Notes: generated by a model not told the origin, from the letters alone. A stretch of DNA of 64,000 nt from Hippasteria phrygiana (GCA_037893225.1 JAZGUH010000183.1:434001-498000); one strand, 5' to 3'. Shown: positions 37,164 through 52,800, numbered from the stretch's first letter. Program-made: numbers and translations.

Positions 37164-40100
37164 GGCCACCATCTGTGTGCAGATTACCGCCTATTTATTG
37201 CTCCATGCATGTCAAATTCCCTGGGGTATGGACTTGCTTTACTCATTCATAATTGCATGAAATATCAACCAAATTCAGTAATTTTGACATGTATGGATAG
37301 CTTAGATCTGGCGCTACATGTTGCAATTATCGGCGGCTTCTTAGAGTTAACACTTGTGGAGAAAATTCAAACCTCGCAATGTTTATTTTCTTTCCGGCCA
37401 ACATCTGTGTCCATGTTACCGTCTATTTATTGCTCCATGCATGTCAAATTCCCTGGGGTATGGACTTGCTTTACTCATTCATAATTGCATGAAATATCAA
37501 CCAAATTCAGTAATTTTGACATGTATGGATAGCTTAGATCTGGCGCTACATGTTGCAATTATCGGCGGCTTCTTAGAGTTAACACTTGTGGAGAAAATTC
37601 AAACCTCGCAATGTTTATTTTCTTTCCGGCCAACATCTGTGTACATGTTACCGTCTATTTATTGCTCCATGCATGTCAAATTCCCTGGGGTATGGACTTG
37701 CTTTACTCATTCATAATTGCATGAAATATCAACCAAATTCAGTAATTTTGACATGTATGGATAGCTTAGATCTGGCGCTACATGTTGCAATTATCGGCGG
37801 CTTCTTAGAGTTAACACTTGTGGAGAAAATTCAAACCTCGCAATGTTTATTTTCTTCCCGGCCACCATCTGTGTGCAGATTACCTTTTATTTATTGCTCC
37901 ATGCATGTCAAATTCCCTGGGGTATGACTTGCTTTACTCATTCATAATTGCATGAAATATCAACCAAATTCAGTAATTTTGACATGTATGGATAGCTTAG
38001 ATCTGGCGCTACATGTTGCAATTATCGGCGGCTTCTTAGAGTTAACACTTGTGGAGAAAATTCAAACCTCGCAATGTTTATTTTCTTCCTGGCCACCATC
38101 TGTGTGCAGATTACCGCCTATTTATTGCTCCATGCATGTCAAATTCCCTGGGGTATGGACTTGCTTTACTCATTCATAATTGCATGAAATATCAACCAAA
38201 TTCAGTAATTTTGACATGTATGGATAGCTTAGATCTGGCGCTACATGTTGCAATTATCGGCGGCTTCTTAGAGTTAACACTTGTGGAGAAAATTCAAACC
38301 TCGCAATGTTTATTTTCTTTCCGGCCAACATCTGTGTACATGTTACCGTCTATTTATTGCTCCATGCATGTCAAATTCCCTGGGGTATGGACTTGCTTTA
38401 CTCATTCATAATTGCATGAAATATCAACCAAATTCAGTAATTTTGACATGTATGGATAGCTTAGATCTGGCGCTACATGTTGCAATTATCGGCGGCTTCT
38501 TAGAGTTAACACTTGTGGAGAAAATTCAAACCTCGCAATGTTTATTTTCTTCCCGGCCACCATCTGTGTGCAGATTACCTTTTATTTATTGCTCCATGCA
38601 TGTCAAATTCCCTGGGGTATGGACTTGCTTTACTCATTCATAATTGCATGAAATATCAACCAAATTCAGTAATTTTGACATGTATGGATAGCTTAGATCT
38701 GGGGCTACATGTTGCAATTATCGGCGGCTTCTTAGAGTTAACACTTGTGGAGAAAATTCAAACCTCGCAATGTTTATTTTCTTCCCGGCCACCATCTGTG
38801 TGCAGATTACCTTTTATTTATTGCTCCATGCATGTCAAATTCCCTGGGGTATGGTCTTGCTTTACTCATTCATAATTGCATGAAATATCAACCAAATTCA
38901 GTAATTTTGACATGTATGGATAGCTTAGATCTGGCGCTACATGTTGCAATTATCTGCGGCTTCTTAGAGTTAAAACTTGTGGAGAAAATTCAAACCTCGC
39001 AATGTTTATTTTCTTCCCGGCCAACATCTGTGTGCATATTACCTTCTATTTATTGCTCCATGCCTGTCAAATTCCCTGGGGTATGACTTGCTTTACTCAT
39101 TCATAATTGCATGAAATATCAACCAAATTCAGTAATTTTGACATGTATGGATAGCTTAGATCTGGCGCTACATGTTGCAATTATCGGCGGCTTCTTAGAG
39201 TTAACACTTGTGGAGAAAATTCAAACCTCGCAATGTTTATTTTCTTCCTGGCCACCATCTGTGTGCAGATTACCGCCTATTTATTGCTCCATGCATGTCA
39301 AATTCCCTGGGGTATGGACTTGCTTTACTCATTCATAATTGCATGAAATATCAACCAAATTCAGTAATTTTGACATGTATGGATAGCTTAGATCTGGCGC
39401 TACATGTTGCAATTATCGGCGGCTTCTTAGAGTTAACACTTGTGGAGAAAATTCAAACCTCGCAATGTTTATTTTCTTTCCGGCCAACATCTGTGTACAT
39501 GTTACCGTCTATTTATTGCTCCATGCATGTCAAATTCCCTGGGGTATGGACTTGCTTTACTCATTCATAATTGCATGAAATATCAACCAAATTCAGTAAT
39601 TTTGACATGTATGGATAGCTTAGATCTGGCGCTACATGTTGCAATTATCGGCGGCTTCTTAGAGTTAACACTTGTGGAGAAAATTCAAACCTCGCAATGT
39701 TTATTTTCTTCCCGGCCACCATCTGTGTGCAGATTACCTTTTATTTATTGCTCCATGCATGTCAAATTCCCTGGGGTATGGACTTGCTTTACTCATTCAT
39801 AATTGCATGAAATATCAACCAAATTCAGTAATTTTGACATGTATGGATAGCTTAGATCTGGCGCTACATGTTGCAATTATCGGCGGCTTCTTAGAGTTAA
39901 CACTTGTGGAGAAAATTCAAACCTCGCAATGTTTATTTTCTTCCTGGCCACCATCTGTGTGCAGATTACCGCCTATTTATTGCTCCATGCATGTCAAATT
40001 CCCTGGGGTATGGACTTGCTTTACTCATTCATAATTGCATGAAATATCAACCAAATTCAGTAATTTTGACATGTATGGATAGCTTAGATCTGGCGCTACA

Positions 40101-40872
40101 TGTTGCAATTATCGGCGGCTTCTTAGAGTTAACACTTGTGGAGAAAATTCAAACCTCGCAATGTTTATTTTCTTCCTGGCCACCATCTGTGTGCAGATTA
40201 CCGCCTATTTATTGCTCCATGCATGTCAAATTCCCTGGGGTATGGACTTGCTTTACTCATTCATAATTGCATGAAATATCAACCAAATTCAGTAATTTTG
40301 ACATGTATGGATAGCTTAGATCTGGCGCTACATGTTGCAATTATCGGCGGCTTCTTAGAGTTAACACTTGTGGAGAAAATTCAAACCTCGCAATGTTTAT
40401 TTTCTTTCCGGCCAACATCTGTGTCCATGTTACCGTCTATTTATTGCTCCATGCATGTCAAATTCCCTGGGGTATGGACTTGCTTTACTCATTCATAATT
40501 GCATGAAATATCAACCAAATTCAGTAATTTTGACATGTATGGATAGCTTAGATCTGGCGCTACATGTTGCAATTATCGGCGGCTTCTTAGAGTTAACACT
40601 TGTGGAGAAAATTCAAACCTCGCAATGTTTATTTTCTTTCCGGCCAACATCTGTGTACATGTTACCGTCTATTTATTGCTCCATGCATGTCAAATTCCCT
40701 GGGGTATGGACTTGCTTTACTCATTCATAATTGCATGAAATATCAACCAAATTCAGTAATTTTGACATGTATGGATAGCTTAGATCTGGCGCTACATGTT
40801 GCAATTATCGGCGGCTTCTTAGAGTTAACACTTGTGGAGAAAATTCAAACCTCGCAATGTTTATTTTCTTCC
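37164..40872. repeat. 3.7-kb internal duplication of the super-repeat, copy 2
   Basis: Partner of 29281-32989. On its left it continues into an ordinary D unit (37094), whereas the partner switches to an A/B-type left half; on its right it runs into the A unit at 40804, whereas the partner runs into the chimera at 32921. Confidence 0.88.
38949..39179. repeat. C monomer with C at p68
   Basis: 231-bp C unit with CCCGG in place of TCCGG (C at 39016) while keeping CCAAC and CATATTACC. Found only here and at 58656-58886, its partner in the recent duplication. A useful private marker for typing the two copies. Confidence 0.9.
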
Positions 40873-43800
40873 CGGCCACCATCTGTGTGCAGATTACCTT
40901 TTATTTATTGCTCCATGCATGTCAAATTCCCTGGGGTATGGACTTGCTTTACTCATTCATAATTGCATGAAATATCAACCAAATTCAGTAATTTTGACAT
41001 GTATGGATAGCTTAGATCTGGGGCTACATGTTGCAATTATCGGCGGCTTCTTAGAGTTAACACTTGTGGAGAAAATTCAAACCTCGCAATGTTTATTTTC
41101 TTCCCGGCCACCATCTGTGTGCAGATTACCTTTTATTTATTGCTCCATGCATGTCAAATTCCCTGGGGTATGGTCTTGCTTTACTCATTCATAATTGCAT
41201 GAAATATCAACCAAATTCAGTAATTTTGACATGTATGGATAGCTTAGATCTGGCGCTACATGTTGCAATTATCTGCGGCTTCTTAGAGTTAAAACTTGTG
41301 GAGAAAATTCAAACCTCGCAATGTTTATTTTCTTTCCGGCCAACATCTGTGTGCATATTACCTTCTATTTATTGCTCCATGCCTGTCAAATTCCCTGGGG
41401 TATGACTTGCTTTACTCATTCATAATTGCATGAAATATCAACCAAATTCAGTAATTTTGACATGTATGGATAGCTTAGATCTGGCGCTACATGTTGCAAT
41501 TATCGGCGGCTTCTTAGAGTTAACACTTGTGGAGAAAATTCAAACCTCGCAATGTTTATTTTCTTCCTGGCCACCATCTGTGTGCAGATTACCGCCTATT
41601 TATTGCTCCATGCATGTCAAATTCCCTGGGGTATGGACTTGCTTTACTCATTCATAATTGCATGAAATATCAACCAAATTCAGTAATTTTGACATGTATG
41701 GATAGCTTAGATCTGGCGCTACATGTTGCAATTATCGGCGGCTTCTTAGAGTTAACACTTGTGGAGAAAATTCAAACCTCGCAATGTTTATTTTCTTCCT
41801 GGCCACCATCTGTGTGCAGATTACCGCCTATTTATTGCTCCATGCATGTCAAATTCCCTGGGGTATGGACTTGCTTTACTCATTCATAATTGCATGAAAT
41901 ATCAACCAAATTCAGTAATTTTGACATGTATGGATAGCTTAGATCTGGGGCTACATGTTGCAATTATCGGCGGCTTCTTAGAGTTAACACTTGTGGAGAA
42001 AATTCAAACCTCGCAATGTTTATTTTCTTCCCGGCCACCATCTGTGTGCAGATTACCTTTTATTTATTGCTCCATGCATGTCAAATTCCCTGGGGTATGG
42101 TCTTGCTTTACTCATTCATAATTGCATGAAATATCAACCAAATTCAGTAATTTTGACATGTATGGATAGCTTAGATCTGGCGCTACATGTTGCAATTATC
42201 TGCGGCTTCTTAGAGTTAAAACTTGTGGAGAAAATTCAAACCTCGCAATGTTTATTTTCTTTCCGGCCAACATCTGTGTGCATATTACCTTCTATTTATT
42301 GCTCCATGCCTGTACAAATTCCCTGGGGTATGACTTGCTTTACTCATTCATAATTGCATGAAATATCAACCAAATTCAGTAATTTTGACATGTATGGATA
42401 GCTTAGATCTGGCGCTACATGTTGCAATTATCGGCGGCTTCTTAGAGTTAACACTTGTGGAGAAAATTCAAACCTCGCAATGTTTATTTTCTTCCTGGCC
42501 ACCATCTGTGTGCAGATTACCGCCTATTTATTGCTCCATGCATGTCAAATTCCCTGGGGTATGGACTTGCTTTACTCATTCATAATTGCATGAAATATCA
42601 ACCAAATTCAGTAATTTTGACATGTATGGATAGCTTAGATCTGGCGCTACATGTTGCAATTATCGGCGGCTTCTTAGAGTTAACACTTGTGGAGAAAATT
42701 CAAACCTCGCAATGTTTATTTTCTTTCCGGCCAACATCTGTGTCCATGTTACCGTCTATTTATTGCTCCATGCATGTCAAATTCCCTGGGGTATGGACTT
42801 GCTTTACTCATTCATAATTGCATGAAATATCAACCAAATTCAGTAATTTTGACATGTATGGATAGCTTAGATCTGGCGCTACATGTTGCAATTATCGGCG
42901 GCTTCTTAGAGTTAACACTTGTGGAGAAAATTCAAACCTCGCAATGTTTATTTTCTTCCCGGCCACCATCTGTGTGCAGATTACCTTTTATTTATTGCTC
43001 CATGCATGTCAAATTCCCTGGGGTATGGACTTGCTTTACTCATTCATAATTGCATGAAATATCAACCAAATTCAGTAATTTTGACATGTATGGATAGCTT
43101 AGATCTGGGGCTACATGTTGCAATTATCGGCGGCTTCTTAGAGTTAACACTTGTGGAGAAAATTCAAACCTCGCAATGTTTATTTTCTTCCCGGCCACCA
43201 TCTGTGTGCAGATTACCTTTTATTTATTGCTCCATGCATGTCAAATTCCCTGGGGTATGGTCTTGCTTTACTCATTCATAATTGCATGAAATATCAACCA
43301 AATTCAGTAATTTTGACATGTATGGATAGCTTAGATCTGGCGCTACATGTTGCAATTATCTGCGGCTTCTTAGAGTTAAAACTTGTGGAGAAAATTCAAA
43401 CCTCGCAATGTTTATTTTCTTTCCGGCCAACATCTGTGTGCATATTACCTTCTATTTATTGCTCCATGCCTGTCAAATTCCCTGGGGTATGACTTGCTTT
43501 ACTCATTCATAATTGCATGAAATATCAACCAAATTCAGTAATTTTGACATGTATGGATAGCTTAGATCTGGCGCTACATGTTGCAATTATCGGCGGCTTC
43601 TTAGAGTTAACACTTGTGGAGAAAATTCAAACCTCGCAATGTTTATTTTCTTCCTGGCCACCATCTGTGTGCAGATTACCGCCTATTTATTGCTCCATGC
43701 ATGTCAAATTCCCTGGGGTATGGACTTGCTTTACTCATTCATAATTGCATGAAATATCAACCAAATTCAGTAATTTTGACATGTATGGATAGCTTAGATC

Positions 43801-46800
43801 TGGCGCTACATGTTGCAATTATCGGCGGCTTCTTAGAGTTAACACTTGTGGAGAAAATTCAAACCTCGCAATGTTTATTTTCTTCCTGGCCACCATCTGT
43901 GTGCAGATTACCGCCTATTTATTGCTCCATGCATGTCAAATTCCCTGGGGTATGGACTTGCTTTACTCATTCATAATTGCATGAAATATCAACCAAATTC
44001 AGTAATTTTGACATGTATGGATAGCTTAGATCTGGCGCTACATGTTGCAATTATCGGCGGCTTCTTAGAGTTAACACTTGTGGAGAAAATTCAAACCTCG
44101 CAATGTTTATTTTCTTTCCGGCCAACATCTGTGTACATGTTACCGTCTATTTATTGCTCCATGCATGTCAAATTCCCTGGGGTATGGACTTGCTTTACTC
44201 ATTCATAATTGCATGAAATATCAACCAAATTCAGTAATTTTGACATGTATGGATAGCTTAGATCTGGCGCTACATGTTGCAATTATCGGCGGCTTCTTAG
44301 AGTTAACACTTGTGGAGAAAATTCAAACCTCGCAATGTTTATTTTCTTCCCGGCCACCATCTGTGTGCAGATTACCTTTTATTTATTGCTCCATGCATGT
44401 CAAATTCCCTGGGGTATGGACTTGCTTTACTCATTCATAATTGCATGAAATATCAACCAAATTCAGTAATTTTGACATGTATGGATAGCTTAGATCTGGG
44501 GCTACATGTTGCAATTATCGGCGGCTTCTTAGAGTTAACACTTGTGGAGAAAATTCAAACCTCGCAATGTTTATTTTCTTCCCGGCCACCATCTGTGTGC
44601 AGATTACCTTTTATTTATTGCTCCATGCATGTCAAATTCCCTGGGGTATGGTCTTGCTTTACTCATTCATAATTGCATGAAATATCAACCAAATTCAGTA
44701 ATTTTGACATGTATGGATAGCTTAGATCTGGCGCTACATGTTGCAATTATCTGCGGCTTCTTAGAGTTAAAACTTGTGGAGAAAATTCAAACCTCGCAAT
44801 GTTTATTTTCTTTCCGGCCAACATCTGTGTGCATATTACCTTCTATTTATTGCTCCATGCCTGTCAAATTCCCTGGGGTATGACTTGCTTTACTCATTCA
44901 TAATTGCATGAAATATCAACCAAATTCAGTAATTTTGACATGTATGGATAGCTTAGATCTGGCGCTACATGTTGCAATTATCGGCGGCTTCTTAGAGTTA
45001 ACACTTGTGGAGAAAATTCAAACCTCGCAATGTTTATTTTCTTCCTGGCCACCATCTGTGTGCAGATTACCGCCTATTTATTGCTCCATGCATGTCAAAT
45101 TCCCTGGGGTATGGACTTGCTTTACTCATTCATAATTGCATGAAATATCAACCAAATTCAGTAATTTTGACATGTATGGATAGCTTAGATCTGGCGCTAC
45201 ATGTTGCAATTATCGGCGGCTTCTTAGAGTTAACACTTGTGGAGAAAATTCAAACCTCGCAATGTTTATTTTCTTTCCGGCCAACATCTGTGTACATGTT
45301 ACCGTCTATTTATTGCTCCATGCATGTCAAATTCCCTGGGGTATGGACTTGCTTTACTCATTCATAATTGCATGAAATATCAACCAAATTCAGTAATTTT
45401 GACATGTATGGATAGCTTAGATCTGGCGCTACATGTTGCAATTATCGGCGGCTTCTTAGAGTTAACACTTGTGGAGAAAATTCAAACCTCGCAATGTTTA
45501 TTTTCTTCCCGGCCACCATCTGTGTGCAGATTACCTTTTATTTATTGCTCCATGCATGTCAAATTCCCTGGGGTATGGACTTGCTTTACTCATTCATAAT
45601 TGCATGAAATATCAACCAAATTCAGTAATTTTGACATGTATGGATAGCTTAGATCTGGGGCTACATGTTGCAATTATCGGCGGCTTCTTAGAGTTAACAC
45701 TTGTGGAGAAAATTCAAACCTCGCAATGTTTATTTTCTTCCCGGCCACCATCTGTGTGCAGATTACCTTTTATTTATTGCTCCATGCATGTCAAATTCCC
45801 TGGGGTATGGTCTTGCTTTACTCATTCATAATTGCATGAAATATCAACCAAATTCAGTAATTTTGACATGTATGGATAGCTTAGATCTGGCGCTACATGT
45901 TGCAATTATCTGCGGCTTCTTAGAGTTAAAACTTGTGGAGAAAATTCAAACCTCGCAATGTTTATTTTCTTTCCGGCTAACATCTGTGTGCATATTACCT
46001 TCTATTTATTGCTCCATGCCTGTCAAATTCCCTGGGGTATGACTTGCTTTACTCATTCATAATTGCATGAAATATCAACCAAATTCAGTAATTTTGACAT
46101 GTATGGATAGCTTAGATCTGGCGCTACATGTTGCAATTATCGGCGGCTTCTTAGAGTTAACACTTGTGGAGAAAATTCAAACCTCGCAATGTTTATTTTC
46201 TTCCTGGCCACCATCTGTGTGCAGATTACCGCCTATTTATTGCTCCATGCATGTCAAATTCCCTGGGGTATGGACTTGCTTTACTCATTCATAATTGCAT
46301 GAAATATCAACCAAATTCAGTAATTTTGACATGTATGGATAGCTTAGATCTGGCGCTACATGTTGCAATTATCGGCGGCTTCTTAGAGTTAACACTTGTG
46401 GAGAAAATTCAAACCTCGCAATGTTTATTTTCTTCCTGGCCACCATCTGTGTGCAGATTACCGCCTATTTATTGCTCCATGCATGTCAAATTCCCTGGGG
46501 TATGGACTTGCTTTACTCATTCATAATTGCATGAAATATCAACCAAATTCAGTAATTTTGACATGTATGGATAGCTTAGATCTGGCGCTACATGTTGCAA
46601 TTATCGGCGGCTTCTTAGAGTTAACACTTGTGGAGAAAATTCAAACCTCGCAATGTTTATTTTCTTTCCGGCCAACATCTGTGTACATGTTACCGTCTAT
46701 TTATTGCTCCATGCATGTCAAATTCCCTGGGGTATGGACTTGCTTTACTCATTCATAATTGCATGAAATATCAACCAAATTCAGTAATTTTGACATGTAT

Positions 46801-49800
46801 GGATAGCTTAGATCTGGCGCTACATGTTGCAATTATCGGCGGCTTCTTAGAGTTAACACTTGTGGAGAAAATTCAAACCTCGCAATGTTTATTTTCTTCC
46901 CGGCCACCATCTGTGTGCAGATTACCTTTTATTTATTGCTCCATGCATGTCAAATTCCCTGGGGTATGGACTTGCTTTACTCATTCATAATTGCATGAAA
47001 TATCAACCAAATTCAGTAATTTTGACATGTATGGATAGCTTAGATCTGGGGCTACATGTTGCAATTATCGGCGGCTTCTTAGAGTTAACACTTGTGGAGA
47101 AAATTCAAACCTCGCAATGTTTATTTTCTTCCCGGCCACCATCTGTGTGCAGATTACCTTTTATTTATTGCTCCATGCATGTCAAATTCCCTGGGGTATG
47201 GACTTGCTTTACTCATTCATAATTGCATGAAATATCAACCAAATTCAGTAATTTTGACATGTATGGATAGCTTAGATCTGGGGCTACATGTTGCAATTAT
47301 CTGCGGCTTCTTAGAGTTAACACTTGTGGAGAAAATTCAAACCTCGCAATGTTTATTTTCTTTCCGGCCAACATCTGTGTGCATATTACCTTCTATTTAT
47401 TGCTCCATGCCTGTCAAATTCCCTGGGGTATGACTTGCTTTACTCATTCATAATTGCATGAAATATCAACCAAATTCAGTAATTTTGACATGTATGGATA
47501 GCTTAGATCTGGCGCTACATGTTGCAATTATCGGCGGCTTCTTAGAGTTAACACTTGTGGAGAAAATTCAAACCTCGCAATGTTTATTTTCTTCCTGGCC
47601 ACCATCTGTGTGCAGATTACCGCCTATTTATTGCTCCATGCATGTCAAATTCCCTGGGGTATGGACTTGCTTTACTCATTCATAATTGCATGAAATATCA
47701 ACCAAATTCAGTAATTTTGACATGTATGGATAGCTTAGATCTGGCGCTACATGTTGCAATTATCGGCGGCTTCTTAGAGTTAACACTTGTGGAGAAAATT
47801 CAAACCTCGCAATGTTTATTTTCTTCCTGGCCACCATCTGTGTGCAGATTACCGCCTATTTATTGCTCCATGCATGTCAAATTCCCTGGGGTATGGACTT
47901 GCTTTACTCATTCATAATTGCATGAAATATCAACCAAATTCAGTAATTTTGACATGTATGGATAGCTTAGATCTGGCGCTACATGTTGCAATTATCGGCG
48001 GCTTCTTAGAGTTAACACTTGTGGAGAAAATTCAAACCTCGCAATGTTTATTTTCTTTCCGGCCAACATCTGTGTACATGTTACCGTCTATTTATTGCTC
48101 CATGCATGTCAAATTCCCTGGGGTATGGACTTGCTTTACTCATTCATAATTGCATGAAATATCAACCAAATTCAGTAATTTTGACATGTATGGATAGCTT
48201 AGATCTGGCGCTACATGTTGCAATTATCGGCGGCTTCTTAGAGTTAACACTTGTGGAGAAAATTCAAACCTCGCAATGTTTATTTTCTTCCCGGCCACCA
48301 TCTGTGTGCAGATTACCTTTTATTTATTGCTCCATGCATGTCAAATTCCCTGGGTTATGGTCTTGCTTTACTCATTCATAATTGCATGAAATATCAACCA
48401 AATTCAGTAATTTTGACATGTATGGATAGCTTAGATCTGGCGCTACATGTTGCAATTATCTGCGGCTTCTTAGAGTTAAAACTTGTGGAGAAAATTCAAA
48501 CCTCGCAATGTTTATTTTCTTTCCGGCCAACATCTGTGTGCATATTACCTTCTATTTATTGCTCCATGCCTGTCAAATTCCCTGGGGTATGACTTGCTTT
48601 ACTCATTCATAATTGCATGAAATATCAACCAAATTCAGTAATTTTGACATGTATGGATAGCTTAGATCTGGCGCTACATGTTGCAATTATCGGCGGCTTC
48701 TTAGAGTTAACACTTGTGGAGAAAATTCAAACCTCGCAATGTTTATTTTCTTCCTGGCCACCATCTGTGTGCAGATTACCGCCTATTTATTGCTCCATGC
48801 ATGTCAAATTCCCTGGGGTATGGACTTGCTTTACTCATTCATAATTGCATGAAATATCAACCAAATTCAGTAATTTTGACATGTATGGATAGCTTAGATC
48901 TGGCGCTACATGTTGCAATTATCGGCGGCTTCTTAGAGTTAACACTTGTGGAGAAAATTCAAACCTCGCAATGTTTATTTTCTTTCCGGCCAACATCTGT
49001 GTACATGTTACCGTCTATTTATTGCTCCATGCATGTCAAATTCCCTGGGGTATGGACTTGCTTTACTCATTCATAATTGCATGAAATATCAACCAAATTC
49101 AGTAATTTTGACATGTATGGATAGCTTAGATCTGGCGCTACATGTTGCAATTATCGGCGGCTTCTTAGAGTTAACACTTGTGGAGAAAATTCAAACCTCG
49201 CAATGTTTATTTTCTTCCCGGCCACCATCTGTGTGCAGATTACCTTTTATTTATTGCTCCATGCATGTCAAATTCCCTGGGGTATGGACTTGCTTTACTC
49301 ATTCATAATTGCATGAAATATCAACCAAATTCAGTAATTTTGACATGTATGGATAGCTTAGATCTGGGGCTACATGTTGCAATTATCGGCGGCTTCTTAG
49401 AGTTAACACTTGTGGAGAAAATTCAAACCTCGCAATGTTTATTTTCTTCCCGGCCACCATCTGTGTGCAGATTACCGCCTATTTATTGCTCCATGCATGT
49501 CAAATTCCCTGGGGTATGGACTTGCTTTACTCATTCATAATTGCATGAAATATCAACCAAATTCAGTAATTTTGACATGTATGGATAGCTTAGATCTGGC
49601 GCTACATGTTGCAATTATCGGCGGCTTCTTAGAGTTAACACTTGTGGAGAAAATTCAAACCTCGCAATGTTTATTTTCTTTCCGGCCAACATCTGTGTCC
49701 ATGTTACCGTCTATTTATTGCTCCATGCATGTCAAATTCCCTGGGGTATGGACTTGCTTTACTCATTCATAATTGCATGAAATATCAACCAAATTCAGTA

Positions 49801-52800
49801 ATTTTGACATGTATGGATAGCTTAGATCTGGCGCTACATGTTGCAATTATCGGCGGCTTCTTAGAGTTAACACTTGTGGAGAAAATTCAAACCTCGCAAT
49901 GTTTATTTTCTTTCCGGCCAACATCTGTGTACATGTTACCGTCTATTTATTGCTCCATGCATGTCAAATTCCCTGGGGTATGGACTTGCTTTACTCATTC
50001 ATAATTGCATGAAATATCAACCAAATTCAGTAATTTTGACATGTATGGATAGCTTAGATCTGGCGCTACATGTTGCAATTATCGGCGGCTTCTTAGAGTT
50101 AACACTTGTGGAGAAAATTCAAACCTCGCAATGTTTATTTTCTTCCCGGCCACCATCTGTGTGCAGATTACCTTTTATTTATTGCTCCATGCATGTCAAA
50201 TTCCCTGGGGTATGACTTGCTTTACTCATTCATAATTGCATGAAATATCAACCAAATTCAGTAATTTTGACATGTATGGATAGCTTAGATCTGGCGCTAC
50301 ATGTTGCAATTATCGGCGGCTTCTTAGAGTTAACACTTGTGGAGAAAATTCAAACCTCGCAATGTTTATTTTCTTCCTGGCCACCATCTGTGTGCAGATT
50401 ACCGCCTATTTATTGCTCCATGCATGTCAAATTCCCTGGGGTATGGACTTGCTTTACTCATTCATAATTGCATGAAATATCAACCAAATTCAGTAATTTT
50501 GACATGTATGGATAGCTTAGATCTGGCGCTACATGTTGCAATTATCGGCGGCTTCTTAGAGTTAACACTTGTGGAGAAAATTCAAACCTCGCAATGTTTA
50601 TTTTCTTTCCGGCCAACATCTGTGTACATGTTACCGTCTATTTATTGCTCCATGCATGTCAAATTCCCTGGGGTATGGACTTGCTTTACTCATTCATAAT
50701 TGCATGAAATATCAACCAAATTCAGTAATTTTGACATGTATGGATAGCTTAGATCTGGCGCTACATGTTGCAATTATCGGCGGCTTCTTAGAGTTAACAC
50801 TTGTGGAGAAAATTCAAACCTCGCAATGTTTATTTTCTTCCCGGCCACCATCTGTGTGCAGATTATCTTTTATTTATTGCTCCATGCATGTCAAATTCCC
50901 TGGGGTATGGACTTGCTTTACTCATTCATAATTGCATGAAATATCAACCAAATTCAGTAATTTTGACATGTATGGATAGCTTAGATCTGGGGCTACATGT
51001 TGCAATTATCGGCGGCTTCTTAGAGTTAACACTTGTGGAGAAAATTCAAACCTCGCAATGTTTATTTTCTTCCCGGCCACCATCTGTGTGCAGATTACCT
51101 TTTATTTATTGCTCCATGCATGTCAAATTCCCTGGGGTATGGTCTTGCTTTACTCATTCATAATTGCATGAAATATCAACCAAATTCAGTAATTTTGACA
51201 TGTATGGATAGCTTAGATCTGGCGCTACATGTTGCAATTATCTGCGGCTTCTTAGAGTTAAAACTTGTGGAGAAAATTCAAACCTCGCAATGTTTATTTT
51301 CTTTCCGGCCAACATCTGTGTGCATATTACCTTCTATTTATTGCTCCATGCCTGTCAAATTCCCTGGGGTATGACTTGCTTTACTCATTCATAATTGCAT
51401 GAAATATCAACCAAATTCAGTAATTTTGACATGTATGGATAGCTTAGATCTGGCGCTACATGTTGCAATTATCGGCGGCTTCTTAGAGTTAACACTTGTG
51501 GAGAAAATTCAAACCTCGCAATGTTTATTTTCTTCCTGGCCACCATCTGTGTGCAGATTACCGCCTATTTATTGCTCCATGCATGTCAAATTCCCTGGGG
51601 TATGGACTTGCTTTACTCATTCATAATTGCATGAAATATCAACCAAATTCAGTAATTTTGACATGTATGGATAGCTTAGATCTGGCGCTACATGTTGCAA
51701 TTATCGGCGGCTTCTTAGAGTTAACACTTGTGGAGAAAATTCAAACCTCGCAATGTTTATTTTCTTTCCGGCCAACATCTGTGTACATGTTACCGTCTAT
51801 TTATTGCTCCATGCATGTCAAATTCCCTGGGGTATGGACTTGCTTTACTCATTCATAATTGCATGAAATATCAACCAAATTCAGTAATTTTGACATGTAT
51901 GGATAGCTTAGATCTGGCGCTACATGTTGCAATTATCGGCGGCTTCTTAGAGTTAACACTTGTGGAGAAAATTCAAACCTCGCAATGTTTATTTTCTTCC
52001 CGGCCACCATCTGTGTGCAGATTACCTTTTATTTATTGCTCCATGCATGTCAAATTCCCTGGGGTATGGACTTGCTTTACTCATTCATAATTGCATGAAA
52101 TATCAACCAAATTCAGTAATTTTGACATGTATGGATAGCTTAGATCTGGCGCTACATGTTGCAATTATCGGCGGCTTCTTAGAGTTAACACTTGTGGAGA
52201 AAATTCAAACCTCGCAATGTTTATTTTCTTCCTGGCCACCATCTGTGTGCAGATTACCGCCTATTTATTGCTCCATGCATGTCAAATTCCCTGGGGTATG
52301 GACTTGCTTGACTCATTCATAATTGCATGAAATATCAACCAAATTCAGTAATTTTGACATGTATGGATAGCTTAGATCTGGCGCTACATGTTGCAATTAT
52401 CGGCGGCTTCTTAGAGTTAACACTTGTGGAGAAAATTCAAACCTCGCAATGTTTATTTTCTTCCTGGCCACCATCTGTGTGCAGATTACCGCCTATTTAT
52501 TGCTCCATGCATGTCAAATTCCCTGGGGTATGGACTTGCTTTACTCATTCATAATTGCATGAAATATCAACCAAATTCAGTAATTTTGACATGTATGGAT
52601 AGCTTAGATCTGGCGCTACATGTTGCAATTATCGGCGGCTTCTTAGAGTTAACACTTGTGGAGAAAATTCAAACCTCGCAATGTTTATTTTCTTTCCGGC
52701 CAACATCTGTGTCCATGTTACCGTCTATTTATTGCTCCATGCATGTCAAATTCCCTGGGGTATGGACTTGCTTTACTCATTCATAATTGCATGAAATATC

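Larger units (their letters stand above)
20401..40803. repeat. Super-repeat copy 1: 88 monomers, 20,403 bp
   Basis: Order in blocks: A-B-C / D-D-B-C2 / D-F-A-B-C / D-D-E-A-B-C / D-E-A-B-C / chimera-D-D-F-E-A-C / D-D-E-B-C / D-E-A-chimera-F-E-R / D-E-A-B-C / D-E-A'-D-D-F-E-chimera-E-A-C / D-D-E-A-B-C / D-E-A-B-C / E-A'-D-D-F-E-R / D-E-A-B-C / D-E-A'-D-D-F-E. 88 x 232 minus 13 short units = 20,403, in agreement with the coordinates. Copy 2 follows directly in the same order, three monomers shorter. The chosen start is the first unit from which the order matches; in a tandem array the phase is arbitrary. Confidence 0.9.
26880..44293. repeat. Recent duplication tract, left member (17.4 kb)
   Basis: Corresponds to 47051-64000 at an offset of 20,171 bp, falling to 19,707 after the 464-bp extra pair at about 32921-33384. 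Shared private markers: T133 (28184/48355), T94 (30695/50866), G147 (32139/52310), the C68 C-unit (38949/58656) and the C2 with CTGTACAAATT (42195/61902). No other difference was found at diagnostic positions. The left limit is the p219 site at 26879 (C) vs 47050 (G). Confidence 0.9.
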
